The notes under the pieces: generated by a model
Seen by the model: only the letters and a program-made list of their open reading frames with translations
The model's database searches: none
What the model was told of the DNA's origin: nothing
In this document: positions 39,691 through 51,750 of the stretch, in pieces
Layout of the letters: every line of letters begins with the position of its first letter
Position numbering within the stretch: position 1 is the first letter of the stretch
DNA from: Tubulanus polymorphus
Lineage: Eukaryota > Nemertea > Palaeonemertea > Tubulaniformes > Tubulanidae
Direction of reading: 5' to 3'
Assembly: GCF_964204645.1 (NCBI RefSeq)
Contig: NC_134030.1
Location: 22,883,210 to 22,947,209 of the forward strand
DNA: 64,000 nt
Translations under genes and position numbers: made by a program

Positions 39691-41802
39691 TGTTGCGACG
39701 ATTTTCGCGCATAATTCTGAAATATGGCGAAAAAAGAAACTACAAGTGATTCAGTACACGTGGATTTATAATAGAATTCTGATCAGGTTTCACCGGAGCG
39801 AATGTGTTTCGAACTCGACGAGGGTATATCTACTACGGGGTTACAGTTCATTCGTGTCTCTTAGAAAAATACTGCTACCCTCACAACACATCCCTGTGGA
39901 ACTCCTCAAAAACTTGACTAACACGTAACGCGATGTAATTGATGTATTTTACTACTGATAGCACTTCATGAAGATATATCTACTACGAGGTAACAGTTCA
40001 TTCATGTTTCAGTCTCCGAGATAACAATCTAAAAAACAGCGTCGTCCCCACAACACACCCTTGGGGAACTCCTACAGAAAATCCTCCGCCGAATGAGAAA
40101 AAAATACTAAATAACAAATCGTGCGACTCTATTCGAATTAGTAACGATAAATCAAGGTCGACAGGATTGGACTCTCTGGAGGAATCGACGGGCGACAATT
40201 TTAGCGAATTATTTATCGCGAACTATTGTAAAATGTTGTCGCTAACGGCAGCGATTAATCACTGAAATAACCGCTCTAATTGTTGCCCCTCGAATTGATC
40301 GCGATCACGTGACGCGCACTTGGCGCAGATGAACGAGAGTCAAGGTCTTCATCTCTCTAATACGGCGGCAATTATTTTTACTCCCGGATCACAAAGTGTG
40401 ACGATTTACTCCTAGTTTATGTTGATCGATGTCATTGTTATTTGCGCCGGAAGTGCGAAATTATCGCGCAGTAATTGCCGGCTGTGAAATCTATGATCGT
40501 TTTCCTGAATTGTGACGTCATTTATTATTGTCGTCGCGAACGATAAAAACCAGTTCAAATTGGAGAAGTTTAGATTTGAACGAGATATCGATATTCAATA
40601 AAAGTTGACAGGCCGACAAATATAAATGTCGGTTAATAATCGACAGTTTGAAAAGGTTATGAACGTTAAGAACCGAGGAATTTTACCGGTTGTACACACC
40701 AGATGGCGCAACATTTACTCGCCGTGAACTATCAATCTTAGTCAGGAGAAAAAAATTATATCTTATCTAATCTTAAAAATAGTTCATTTTTGATGAAATT
40801 TAAACCTGATTAATACGTCACATATATCTGTGTGTGATGAAACGTCACGCAGATAAGTGATACAGATAGAAGGTCACAAAATCCAACAGGTGGCGCCAAA
40901 TTACGGTCATGGGACCAAAATCCAGACAAAGGACGTGGGGCAGGATATCGGAAATACCCCTCTCGGAGCCGTCCTCATTCCTCCGTCTCAGGATTTCATT
41001 CCGCTATTAGTACCGACGTCAGAAAAGATCAAAAATCATAATCCAGCGAGTAGCGCGGAGCGGAAGCTACAATAAGTTTAACTTCCGGCTCAGATAAGAG
41101 TTACTCCGGTGTAGGTTTAATCGCATGTAACCGAGCGCAACTGTGACACGTGATGTCTAACTTCCGGTCGACGGTTCAGTTTATCTCGCTGGCTCGAAGT
41201 CGTTAAACATTTTTTCTCTGGTTCATAAATCATTTTTTGTCGCCGTAAAGACGAGAACGATCAACGCGGCGCTTTTGTCCACGAACGACCCGCCGACGAA
41301 AATCACGAACAAGCGATTTCTCGAGATCGACGTGTTACCGGTATTGCGTGCTTAGAGGAGTCGGTTCTGTCACGCGCACGGATCCGTTGTGCATCTGTAC
41401 GCGTGACGTTCAGAAAACAGTAATCAATGAGACGAAACGAAGTGATTTTTATAACTGATAATTTATAGCGTCTTGAGGTGATAGTAGCTGGTGAGTGAGG
41501 GAGGGAGTGAGTGCCTGGTAGGGTGATTGATATATGGCACCCGGTGAGTCCGACTAGACTCTGAAAAGTCGAAAATGTCTTCGTTATTTGTGATGTGCGC
41601 TGTAACGTTTTCCCCCAAAGACAAACATTTATTCCCAAACAAAAAGGCAGTGGATATATAACCGTATACGGTTGATTATTTATTTCCGCTATTTTACCGT
41701 AAATCGTCGCTGATTGGCTGATTTACGCAGCGCATGCGCACGGAGGTGCGCGACTTCGAAAAAAAATTCGATGGAAGCGTGGAGTTAGAGAAAATAGAGC
41801 GG
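39691..41802. other. Intergenic, no gene seen
   Basis: Two related ~130-bp segments (about 39815-39910 and 39970-40080) share CTACTACG(G/A)GGTTACAGTTC, CACAACACA and GGAACTCCT, a diverged duplication. No exon with splice support was found. Confidence 0.5.
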
Positions 41803-41876
41803 TTTGAGCGAGACTCGAACCCGGGTCAGTAAATTACTAGCGCAGCGTCATACCACTAGACCACCGAGCTCGCTGA
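41803..41876 (-). repeat. tRNA-like element with intact A and nearly intact B box
   Basis: On the minus strand TGGTCTAGTGG (41863-41853) fits the A box fully and GGTTCGAGTCT (41821-41811) fits the B box at 10 of 11 positions, with 31 bases between, as in a tRNA. AGCGAG and CTCGCT at the ends can pair, but no regular anticodon stem forms; AGTAA/TTACT pairs instead. Probably a tRNA pseudogene or SINE head. Confidence 0.55.
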
Positions 41877-42089
41877 AGACCAATCGACTGTTTTAACTAT
41901 CTAGAGTACCTTACCTTACCCTAATCCTATCCCTAGGGGTAAAACGGAACCCTCTGGACCCTCTTCTCGCCCTCTTGACACTAACCCTATCGAGACCCTA
42001 AGCCCTTAACCCAGTATAATGATTTTATTGTTACATATAGTAATAATCTACGGTATCAACTTCGAAACAAAAATTACCACACGGCATCT

Positions 42090-42262
42090 TTAAAATTTAA
42101 CCCTAAGGAAAACAACATGATACCTAGTCTATAAAACATGGCTCTGGTTAAGCATTTATCTCCAGAGAGAACAATATGATAACCAGTTTATAAAACATGG
42201 ATCTGGTTAAGTATTCATCCCTGGCTAGCGGTAAACCGTGTGACCCAGTCTATAAAACCGCC
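42090..42262. repeat. Three ~60-bp units with CTATAAAACATGG
   Basis: CCTAGTCTATAAAACATGGC, CCAGTTTATAAAACATGGAT and CCCAGTCTATAAAACCGCC, about 60 bp apart. Related to the repeats at 3965-4203. Confidence 0.7.
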
Positions 42263-43683
42263 GAAACTTTTCCACTTTTACAAGTATAATAAAGTTTGAC
42301 TTGTGAGAAAACCAATAATTCAACTCGCTCGCGGCGGCGACGGACACCTCTCCTTCCCATGGATCTCCTTTAACCCTAACTATCTTATATTGACGATTCA
42401 TTTGTATCTCGAGTGACTCCGGAAATGTTCTTAAATTGCCAACTACCGGTCTGTCCCGAGAGCGCCGAGGGCAATGACTAGAACTGTTTAATGTTGATTA
42501 ACACCGATAGACCTGTCTGAGAGCCTGTTTAATGTGATCGACTCCAATCAGTATCACCGAGTCGTTTCAGTCGAGCGCCGCAATTGATTGTTATCGGTTT
42601 TTCTGTTCGACTCTTAGAGTTGTTTATTTTACTGGTTGCTGTATGTCCGGCAATGACCGGTCTAAATGTTTAACACGACGTTTGTGGTATCGACATTCGA
42701 GAGGTTGATCTACAGTGCTATCGAGTGGAGGGGAGAGAGAGGGAGGGAGGTCGCTGGCAGTTCAATTCGTCTCTCTCTCTCTCCCTATCTGCACGTGTCT
42801 GAGATAAATTGATAGGTTAATAAGGATTCCAGCAGCGGCTGATTTTTAGTTTTTATCACGCCTCACCCGATCGAGTCCCGAACAAAAGACTAATCTTAAA
42901 GCTACCCGTCGATAATTTCCGCTGCGCGCAGTGGTTTAGGCTTTTTGACGGTCGGAAGTAAGTATTGTGTTATAACCCGATCCGTTCTGATCGTTCACGT
43001 CACTCACGTGTATCTCAGTGCAACTCGTGGGAGGGAGGTACCATGCGGGTCTCATTCTGCTGTCGATCGACAAGTTCACGATTTACAACAAGAACTGGGC
43101 AGAAACTAGACGAATTTATAGAAAATAACTTCGTTGCCGCCCCACGACAACCAGTGTGACGCGAACAATCTTTGGAAAGGAAATATGGTCAAGGTTGTTA
43201 AAAGTTTATATTTTTCACAGTTCACGATTCGATGTTTGTTTTGAATGAAAAGATTGTGTTATCGATTGAGCACAGATCGGCTGTTAGTGATACACAATAC
43301 TCGTAAAACATTTACCTTCAGCGGCAAACACCCAGACTAGTCTATAACGCGTTTCAGGTTTTAATGAATTATCCATGATTTTTCCTCAAAATTGCCATAA
43401 AATTTCATTAAAACCTCGCGAATAATGACCCCGTTAGGACGCCCTACAGCAATAGATATTTTCGTTCTGAAGGTTTTTTTGTCACAAGGTTAACGAGGAT
43501 AGTGCATTCGCACTGCATGATTTATTTGACGCTTAAGTGAATCAGGAATCTGACGGAAGGAATCGGGAATCTGACTGCTCCACAGCAGGTAGATTCAATA
43601 AACATGTCTATTCTGATCAAAATCTCGGAGATCTGTATTGTTACGAACTGGGACCTGCTGCGCTCCATCATCTCTACAGCCAG
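42263..43683. other. Intergenic, no gene seen
   Basis: Mixed sequence with a GAGAGAGGGAGGGAGG and CTCTCTCTCT pair near 42730-42785. No supported exon. Confidence 0.5.
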
Positions 43684-45277
43684 ACGCGTGCGGAGAGGCG
43701 CGGCGGGCACGAGGTCTCGCGTGCGGAGAGGCGCGGCGGGCACGAGGTCTCGCGTCCGGAGAGACGCGGCGGGCACGAGGTCTCGTGGCCGGAGAGGCGC
43801 GGCGGGCACGAGGTCTCGCGTGCGGAGAGGCGCGGCGGGCACGAGGTCTCGCGTCCGGAGTGGCGCGGCGGGCACGAGGTCTCGCGTCCGGAGTGGCGCG
43901 GCGGGCACGAGGTCTCGCGTCCGGAGAGACGCGGCGGGCACGAGGTCTCGCGTCCGGAGTGGCGCGGCGGGCACGAGGTCTCGCGTGCGGAGTGGCGCGG
44001 CGGGCACGAGGTCTCGCGTGCGGAGAGACGCGGCGGGCACGAGGTCTCGCGTCCAGAGAGACGCGGTGGGCACGAGGTCTCGTGGCCGGAGAGGCGCGGC
44101 GGGCACGAGGTCTCGCGTCCGGAGAGGCGCGGCGGGCACGAGGTCTCGCGTCCGGAGAGGCGCGGCGGGCACGAGGTCTCGCGTGCGGAGAGGCGCGGCG
44201 GGCACGAGGTCTCGCGTGCGGAGAGACGCGGCGGGCACGAGGTCTCGCGTGCGGAGAGGCGCGGTGGGCACGAGGTCTCGCGTGCGGAGTGGCGCGGCGG
44301 GCACGAGGTCTCGCGTGCGGAGAGGCGCGGCGGGCACGAGGTCTCGCGTCCAGAGAGACGCGGTGGGCACGAGGTCTCGTGGCCGGAGAGGCACGGCGGG
44401 CACGAGGTCTCGCGTCCGGAGAGGCGCGGCGGGCACGAGGTCTCGCGTCCGGAGAGGCGCGGCGGGCACGAGGTCTCGCGTCCGGAGAGACGCGGTGGGC
44501 ACGAGGACTCGCGTGCGGAGTGGCGCGGCGGGCACGAGGTCTCGCGTCCGGAGTGGCGCGGCGGGCACGAGGTCTCGCGTGCGGAGAGACGCGGTGGGCA
44601 CGAGGACTCGCGTGCGGAGAGGCGCGGCGGGCACGAGGACTCGCGTCCGGAGAGGCGCGGCGGGCACGAGGTCTCGCGTCCGGAGAGGCGCGGCGGGCAC
44701 GAGGTCTCGCGTGCGGAGTGGCGCGGCGGGCACGAGGTCTCGCGTGCGGAGAGGCGCGGCGGGCACGAGGTCTCGCGTCCGGAGAGGCGCGGCGGGCACG
44801 AGGTCTCGCGTGCGGAGTGGCGCGGCGGGCACGAGGTCTCGCGTCCGGAGAGGCGCGGCGGGCACGAGGTCTCGCGTGCGGAGAGGCGCGGCGGGCACGA
44901 GGTCTCGCGTCCGGAGTGGCGCGGCGGGCACGAGGTCTCGCGTGCGGAGAGGCGCGGCGGGCACGAGGTCTCGCGTCCGGAGTGGCGCGGCGGGCACGAG
45001 GTCTCGCGTGCGGAGAGGCGCGGCGGGCACGAGGTCTCGCGTCCGGAGAGGCGCGGCGGGCACGAGGTCTCGCGTGCGGAGTGGCGCGGCGGGCACGAGG
45101 TCTCGCGTGCGGAGTGGCGCGGCGGGCACGAGGTCTCGCGTGCGGAGTGGCGCGGCGGGCACGAGGTCTCGCGTCCGGAGTGGCGCGGCGGGCACGAGGT
45201 CTCGCGTGCGGAGAGACGCGGTGGGCACGAGGTCTCGCGTGCGGAGAGGCGCGGCGGGCACGAGGTCTCGCGCCGGC
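43684..45277. repeat. 33-bp GC- and CpG-rich minisatellite, about 48 copies
   Basis: Unit GGCACGAGGTCTCGCGTGCG then GAGAGGCGCGGCG, 33 bp, with few variable positions (GTGCGG/GTCCGG, GAGAGG/GAGTGG, GAGAGA, GTGGCCGG). It is strongly GC-rich in an AT-rich setting, with several CpGs per unit and no indels seen. As 33 is divisible by three and the unit has no stop in most frames, open frames of 537-603 codons exist on both strands at once; this argues against coding. Confidence 0.95.
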
Positions 45278-45779
45278 CGGTCATCAATCTAACTTTGTGC
45301 CGCGATGGACGAAAAGGAAGAAAAAACTATTTGCGTCGGGATCATTAAACATCGATTTGAAACTAATCAATATTGAGTCGGACACGCGGCCAGAACCTCA
45401 TCTTCATTAGACAATATAGAGACAGCTAACAGACAGCCAACAGACAGTTAAGGCTTCCGATAACCTTACCGGTTTCATTTCCCGCCATCAATCACGTGTT
45501 CGATCTGATCGCGGTCACGTGACTCGATACCGGAAGTGGACGGTGAGAGTGACCGGACGGAGTTTTTCTGTAAGAACGCGATGTTTTGATTTTTGTTCGA
45601 GGGTCAACACCGGACATGGGACGTAATCCAGTTCTGAATCCAGTTTGTCTCAGATCGCGGTTTGCTATCAGATAATTTGCTCGATACACGTCGATTAAGA
45701 TTCATGTTATTCTTTGAAGTTGATTTGTTGTAACCGTACGGGTCCGGTGTTTATTAACTTGAGCCACTGTATAATGGGT
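45278..45779. other. Spacer, no gene seen
   Basis: ACAGCTAACAGACAGCCAACAGACAG is a short repeat near 45420. No supported exon. Confidence 0.45.
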
Positions 45780-46050
45780 TCAGAACGTGTAACTGACTCT
45801 TGAACTGTGGAACTGAGTTGTGAGTTGCGAAACTGGATCTTAAACGGTGGAACTGAGACCCCAACTGGTTATAGAACTGTGGAACTGAGTCCATAAGTGT
45901 GGAACGAATGCCAGACGAACTGTGGAACTGAGTCCAGAACTGTGGAACTGAATCCATAACTGTGGAACAAATGCCAGACGAACTGTGGAACTGAATCCAT
46001 AACTGTGGAACAAATGCCAGACGAACTGTGGAACTGAGTCCTGCAATGAT
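45780..46050. repeat. GAACTGTGGAACTGAGTCC outlier array
   Basis: Degenerate 20-bp family units alternate with a ~47-bp supermodule containing GGAACAAATGCCAGACGAAC, repeated three times. Same family as 26090-35262. Confidence 0.8.
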
Positions 46051-46699
46051 TTCCCTGTAAAGCCATCTCCGACTGTTGTCTATGAATTGCACATTTGTGG
46101 TTTGTGAAGCTGAAATTTTATTACCTATTTCATTCCCAGGAGTATGATATGTAATAGACTTGTAAACGAGTTACTTCGGGCGTCGAGTAATTCATTATTC
46201 GCGACCCGATAAACATCACAGCAATTATAACGCGCTGTTGAGTAGGGACTAATTTTCAGGACGGCATTGTAACCAGTTAACAGCCGTAATCAATCTAGTC
46301 TCAGCCGCGTCATAACGTGATATATATCATTCCGCACGCTGTGAAGTCAAGCGGCAGAAAGTAGTTCGTCTTCGTTCCTATTTTTCTAATATTATACGTA
46401 TATACAAATCACTTCCGGTTTCGGGTGTGCCTGGATTATTCGATACCGGAAGTAATTCGTCTCAAGGTCGAAGTTCGTTACTAAGTAACATTTAAAAACA
46501 AAGTGCGCACCCGGGTATGTAGCTGTCTCAAATGTAGATCCAGAAATACCTTTCTTAAACTAGTAAGCTACTCCGTTAAGTTACTACGTAAGCATGGTAG
46601 AATGATAGATGGAGTGGGGTTTTTTAGTGAATATGGTCACCACACCTGAGTGGTCACCACCAGTTACCATATTGACCACACAAACTCCGCCAGTCACCA

Positions 46700-46775
46700 T
46701 TGATCTATGGTCTAGTGGTTAGCGTACTCGACTAACATGCTGGAGGTCACAGGTTCGAGTCCGGCTAGGGTTGGG
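46700..46775 (+). repeat. tRNA-like element, perfect A and B boxes
   Basis: TGGTCTAGTGG (46708-46718) and GGTTCGAGTCC (46752-46762) are both exact with 33 bases between, the tRNA spacing. CTAACATG in the middle recalls a Val(AAC) anticodon loop, but the anticodon, T and acceptor stems are broken, so it is a SINE head or pseudogene. Confidence 0.6.
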
Positions 46776-47649
46776 ATTAGGATTATGGGTCAGCTAAAGT
46801 TTTTTAAGCGCCGTGAGGACTGGAGCGGGGTATTGTTTTTCAATTTTTTTTCAATCCAGCCAATCCTAGAGAAAGGGAGGTTACTAAACGTTGAACCCTC
46901 CCCATCCGCCTCCCCTCCTCCTATTAAAACTACGGGTATCTAATGTGTCTTGAGAACTAATAAGGCAAAAGTGCTAAACGAAAATATCGGTAAAAATCGC
47001 TCTTCATTTGCTGTGCAGCTCCGACGTGAAACTCGACTGAGCAGCCACTGACTTTTTATCAGTTTTCCTTTTAGTTTTCTGTGAGACCAATTATCGATAT
47101 ATGTTGATACACGAGGAGAGTGTAATTAGAGACGCTCTCTCATACTACAAACACGAAAAACCGTATAACATTACACCATTTGGCGGTTCCCATAAAACCA
47201 GCGCGTCACACTGGCCTCTGAAGTGTAGAGATTCATCGTCTAAACGCAATTCAGACGTAACACGATTCGATATGACTCCATTTAACCACTTGCTAATTAA
47301 CGACCATCAAAAACTAGCCCGACTTTATGACGTCAACTTTTAGGTCGTAACTTAGCAACGTATATATCGTCGTAAAGGGGTTAGGGTTATATTCTACTCT
47401 TCAAAGTAACGACGACGCGGCTTCCATTAATATCGACATTTCGATGTTTATGTCATTATCTCCGCATCGTAAAAATAGATTGATATTTCGTTGATTTTCG
47501 AGTGAGTATGAATTACAAGGGTTATCGGATTTTATCTTGACATGAAATCCGACGATATGAAAATGAAAACGAGTCCGAAACATAGAAAGAGAACTCAACA
47601 ATAATAAATAATATCCGGAAATGTTTTCCACGAGCTACAGTTTAAGTCG
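46776..47649. other. Intergenic, no gene seen
   Basis: No convincing exons on either strand; AT-rich. Confidence 0.45.
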
Positions 47650-47865
47650 ACGTTTCGACTATTAATCAAATAGTCATCTTCAGGATATACTGAAAGATAG
47701 AAGGAGTTATTCGTGAAGATGACTATTAGAATATAGTCAAATTATGAAATAAACCCAAATTAGACAAAGAGAAACAATAATTGCATCGCAAATTTAATAT
47801 TCCTGAAGATGACTATTTAAAGTATGTAAGGAAACAGTCGAAACGTCGAATAAACCACTGGAGTT
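47650..47865. repeat. Inverted repeat with CTGAAGA...GAAAC arms
   Basis: The left arm (47653-47694) read on the minus strand and the right arm (47807-47862) on the plus strand both give CCTGAAGATGACTATTT, a spacer, then AGTCGAAACGTCGA. In the left arm GACTATT and AATAGTC form a seven-pair stem between CTGAAGA and GAAAC. A third GAAGATGACTATT lies near 47717. Motifs of this kind occur in retroelement tails and hammerhead-bearing repeats; identity is unproven. Confidence 0.65.
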
Positions 47866-49189
47866 TCGAAATGAAATTAACTTTTCGAGATGAGCAGAAA
47901 ATCTAAGAAATTGGTCGAATCAATAAAAAGAGCCGAGAAATATCACAGATCTGAATTATTAACTAACTAAAACGTAGCGGATTAGAAATCCAGAAATAAA
48001 GTAAATCTAGAAATTCGAGTTAATTCAAATTTCATAGACATGTAACACTACGAATACAAGGGTTACAGTAATCTAGAAATGAGTTTACGCTTTGGAGCTG
48101 ACAGAGAATGGGACCAACTACACGCCAACAAACACCTCTCTTATATTTCACTAATAATTGCAGTTACGCAATTGCGTCGCTTTTCGATTTTAATGATTCA
48201 ATTAAAACGTCTAGTTTCTCAGCTAAACTCGTATTAATTTTGCGTATTTCTCGTTTTACAATTAGTGGTAGGAAGTTAATTATTAAAAGAAGTTGTCTTC
48301 CTTTAACGGGAAAGAACTGATATCAATATCAATCATAGAACAACATCAAAAGCCTTTGAGAAATCATCACAACTCTAGTAAAACGATATCGTTGCATCAG
48401 GGTTTTTTCAATTCGTTCCCACATTCGGCCAGTAATAGAAACTTATTAATTATTAATTAATGAAGTGAAACCATGAATTTGTCTCTCAGAGATTCTATCG
48501 TGGATCAGTGATTCTATCACAAGTGTCATTTTACTAACATCAAGACAAAAAACCTGCAAATTATTCAACAGCAACTTCAAGGCATAGAGAATCATTTTTT
48601 TCCGCAGAGACAGTGGCGGATCTAGGGAGTGGTTTTCGTGGGGGAGGGGGGGACATATGCCTTCTAACTCTGACGTCGCTGCTGTTTTTGTCAGGACAGT
48701 GATAGTGCTAGAACCTGCCGCATAAATTAGACACCATCCTCTCAGCGGAAAATTACATCATTTCGTCAAAAAACTCTAAACCCAGCGGGATGTCACTAGC
48801 AGCACTCACATCCCGATCATGGTTCTATCGGAGGATTACCTTTCCTTTTACTAAATGGATCTGCACCTGAATTTGCGCGGAAAAATGCATCGAATTCATT
48901 TCGTTTTCATCGCGGTATCGCATGACGTTAATTGTATATCGCATGCGGTAAATTGTATATCGTTTGTTGTTGTCCCCGACGGGCGATAAACAGCGACATG
49001 AATAATTTGTTGTCGAGAAATTGATGCAGGGAAATTCATGCTTTAAAAAGTATCATCACTTCCTCGTACTCGAATCTGTCTACGCTGATCTAACATGATC
49101 ATTAAATATGCGAGGCGGTCACTGGCAGTCGAGTAATATTCATCTGGCAATCAAGGAGCCATAATATTTCTTTTAAGTTGTCTTGTGGC
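47866..49189. other. Intergenic, no gene seen
   Basis: AT-rich with a short G-run (GGGGGAGGGGGGG) near 48640. No supported exon. Confidence 0.45.
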
Positions 49190-49385
49190 AATAGAGGAAC
49201 CGCTAGGTGCGCTACTGTAGCACAATGAGTCATCCTCTGGCAATAGAGGAACCGCTAGGTGCGCTACTGTAGCACAATGAGTCCTCCTCCGTCAATAGAG
49301 GAACCGCTAGGTGCGCTAGTGTAGCACAATGAGTCCTCCTCTGGCAATAAAGGAACCGCTAGGTGCGCCAGTGTAGGTCTACTCT
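49190..49385. repeat. ~51-bp tandem repeat, four copies
   Basis: Units contain GGCAATAGAGGAACCGCTAG, GTGCGCTA and GTAGCACAATGAGTC. They resemble the 76-bp repeat at 2928-3148, which shares CAATAGAGGA, CCAGGTGCGCTAGTGTA and AGTAGGACATC-like parts. Confidence 0.85.
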
Positions 49386-49454
49386 GAGTTCCCGAAAAAC
49401 GAGAGATGACATGATTTTCAAAATTATATCGTGACGGGATAGATAAATATGTGC

Positions 49455-49535
49455 AGTAAATTCAGGATTCGAACCAGGGCCAGCAGTTAATAACATTACA
49501 AGCGCAAGCCATCGGAACACGAATTGCGCTTTAAA
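49455..49535 (-). repeat. tRNA-like SINE head
   Basis: GGTTCGAATCC (49475-49465, minus) is an exact B box; upstream GATGGCTTGCGCTTG is a poor A box. Tentative. Confidence 0.4.
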
Positions 49536-50235
49536 TCACGCCATCTGATGACATAACTAGAAACTAATCTCGTTATTCCTATTGTCTTATAAATGTGTCA
49601 TAAATTCAGACTGAATTCGACGGCGCGTAAAAATGATTATTTTTCCGGCGGCGACGCGGCAGTGTTAGACGTCACTGTTAGACTATGAGACTATCAGTAA
49701 ACAGGTGAACCGAACAGTAGACCCCCGCTGAGTCGATCACATCACCGGCGGATAAAAACGTGAAGTCATTTCTCAAACTCGTCTCTTCTACTCGGGAATG
49801 CAATTTGCTTTTGATATATTTACTGACAAAGAACGAACTTATTTACGAAGTTATCGGTGAGACACAACGCACATAAAAAACACACTGTGAATATTTGCTT
49901 TTCGGGGCCACAATAGTTTCCAAACGATAGCTAACCTCATTTCCTGTGTCCCAGCGGCGCAGCGGTCGCCCGCGATATTGCGTTCATACATATACTAAAT
50001 AAACATGAGATCGTTGTAGGACATGTTTCGGGCGACAATTCATCGCACACAAAAACTTACAACATCGTTCTGATGATTTATTTATGGCCGATTATTATCG
50101 GCAGCGAAATGTTGCCCCCAGCCCGATATAAATGACACACACCTGTGATCCGAATTATTCATTCAATACTTGTCTGATTCAAACAGATCATTTATCATAC
50201 GTATATATTAGCAATTGATTTATGATTATAGGAAG

Positions 50236-50325
50236 ACTCCGATAAGCTTCTGAACCGATAGGAAGACTCCGATAAGCTTCTGAACCCATAGGAAGACTCC
50301 GATAAGCTTATGAACCCAGTTCTTA
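50236..50325. repeat. 33-bp repeat, three copies
   Basis: ATAGGAAGACTCCGATAAGC followed by TTCTGAACC(C/G), three near-identical copies. Confidence 0.85.
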
Positions 50326-50329
50326 CGTC

Positions 50330-50605
50330 GTTCGGGACCCTGGAGCTGTGGAATTGAGTCCTTAACTGTGGAACTCGATCCACACCAAGTTCCACAGGTT
50401 AGGACTGGTAGAACTATAATTTCAGAACTGTAGAACTATAATTTCAGAACTGTGGAACTTAGTTCAAAACTGTGGAACTTAGGATACAGGACTGTGGAAC
50501 TGGATTCAGGACTGTGTGGAACTAGATACAGAACTGTGGAACTGGATACAGAACTGTGGAACTGAGTCCAGTAACTGTGGAACTGGATCCAGGACAGAGT
50601 AAAAC
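50330..50605. repeat. GAACTGTGGAACTGGAT outlier array
   Basis: About a dozen degenerate 20-bp units (GAACTGTGGAACTGGATACA and variants) of the family seen at 26090-35262. Confidence 0.85.
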
Positions 50606-51084
50606 TGTAACGTGAGCTGTCAGATCAGATCTCAGTGAAGGACACGTCAGTTTTATGACTGATGATTAATTGATTCAATGTTTATGAACTAATCGCATTA
50701 TCATAGAACTGATGTTTGTCTCTGGTCATGTTAAATCCTGCTGCTGACCGTTATTAGATTGTCTAAACAGTGATATATTGACTCCACTGGTCGACAGCGC
50801 GCAGCCGCGGCCACGCACGTACAATCAGCGTGCAGTCTCTCATCACCGGGTTAGTTATTATTACACACAGTTTGATGGCTCCATTTACACATGATCTGTG
50901 TCTAATTTCAACAATCAAATGAGACCCAATTTGTTAAAATCAGTGGTGATCAGTGCGCAGACTCGTGACGTCATCCGTGCATGAATGATTACCTGTCAAA
51001 AATTTGACTAATTCGACCCTCAGATGAACTACTATTGAACACCCCGACCCCCCAACCCCGACCCCCCACCCCCGTGTTAAGCGA

Positions 51085-51205
51085 GGTGAAAATGTGGGAC
51101 TCGAACCCAAATCAACTGGCTACACCGATCCGAAGTAGGTTAAGCGTTTTTGTTGAAAATTCGGAACTCGAACCCAAATAAACTGGCTACACCTATCCCG
51201 ATACT
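51085..51205 (-). repeat. Two tandem tRNA-like B-box units
   Basis: GGTTCGAGTCC (51107-51097, minus) and a one-mismatch copy (51174-51164) lie in a ~67-bp direct duplication sharing CTCGAACCCAAAT(C/A)AACTGG and CTACACC. Tentative SINE remnants. Confidence 0.5.
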
Positions 51206-51679
51206 CGTCTATATTTCAATGTTTCATCAACGAACTGAACTAATTACCTAACACGTGATCAGTCGAGTGTGCGTATTAATCTACCCGAGTTTAGAACTAT
51301 TTTCCGGAAGCTCGCCTGCGCGGCGCGTTCACGCCGGAAGTCGCGAGTAATCATAGAAATTTTTGCTTCGTCGAATTCAACGCTCCTCTAATTCGTAATA
51401 TCGCGCGAACTAAACACGTATCGGTACTACCGAGCTGGTATGTAGAGCAGCTGCTAGTCACGTGTTCATACTATTCCTGACTACACACAAATGACGATGA
51501 TGAAATTTGGTTCTATTTGGTTCTATTTGATTCTATTTATTAGCCCGGATCTACGGTTCTAGTTTTAACCTATTACTGGCCATCTTCATCACGTTGAAGA
51601 GATTTGCCATCTGCGGACTTTAGTTGTTAAATCAGTGAGTCGGACAAGCACTGATATGTGTCCTACCCGTATAACCATG

Positions 51680-51750
51680 GTTTCACTAGGACTCGAACCC
51701 ACAACCTCTCGGTTGTGAGTCAAACACCTAATCCTTCAGATGGTTCGGGC
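51680..51750 (-). repeat. tRNA-like SINE head
   Basis: GGTTCGAGTCC (51699-51689, minus) is an exact B box, preceded by ACTCACAACCGAGAGGTTGT, which can form an anticodon-arm-like hairpin (ACAACC/GGTTGT). The A-box region GGATTAGGTG is degenerate. Confidence 0.55.

Noticed and set aside
41890-42010. Interstitial telomere repeat (ACCTTACCTTACCCTAATCC)
   Set aside because: Only a few degenerate C/T/A repeats, no run of CCCTAA.
43522-45410. Open frames of 537-603 codons on both strands in the GC-rich array
   Set aside because: Simultaneous opening on both strands is expected for a stop-free 33-bp unit; there is no unique domain before or after.
46700-46775. Functional tRNA-Val gene
   Set aside because: A and B boxes and spacing fit, but the acceptor, anticodon and T stems do not pair.
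47101-47343. 80-aa frame MLIHEESVIRDAL...
   Set aside because: Short, no domain or splice evidence; I cannot distinguish it from chance.
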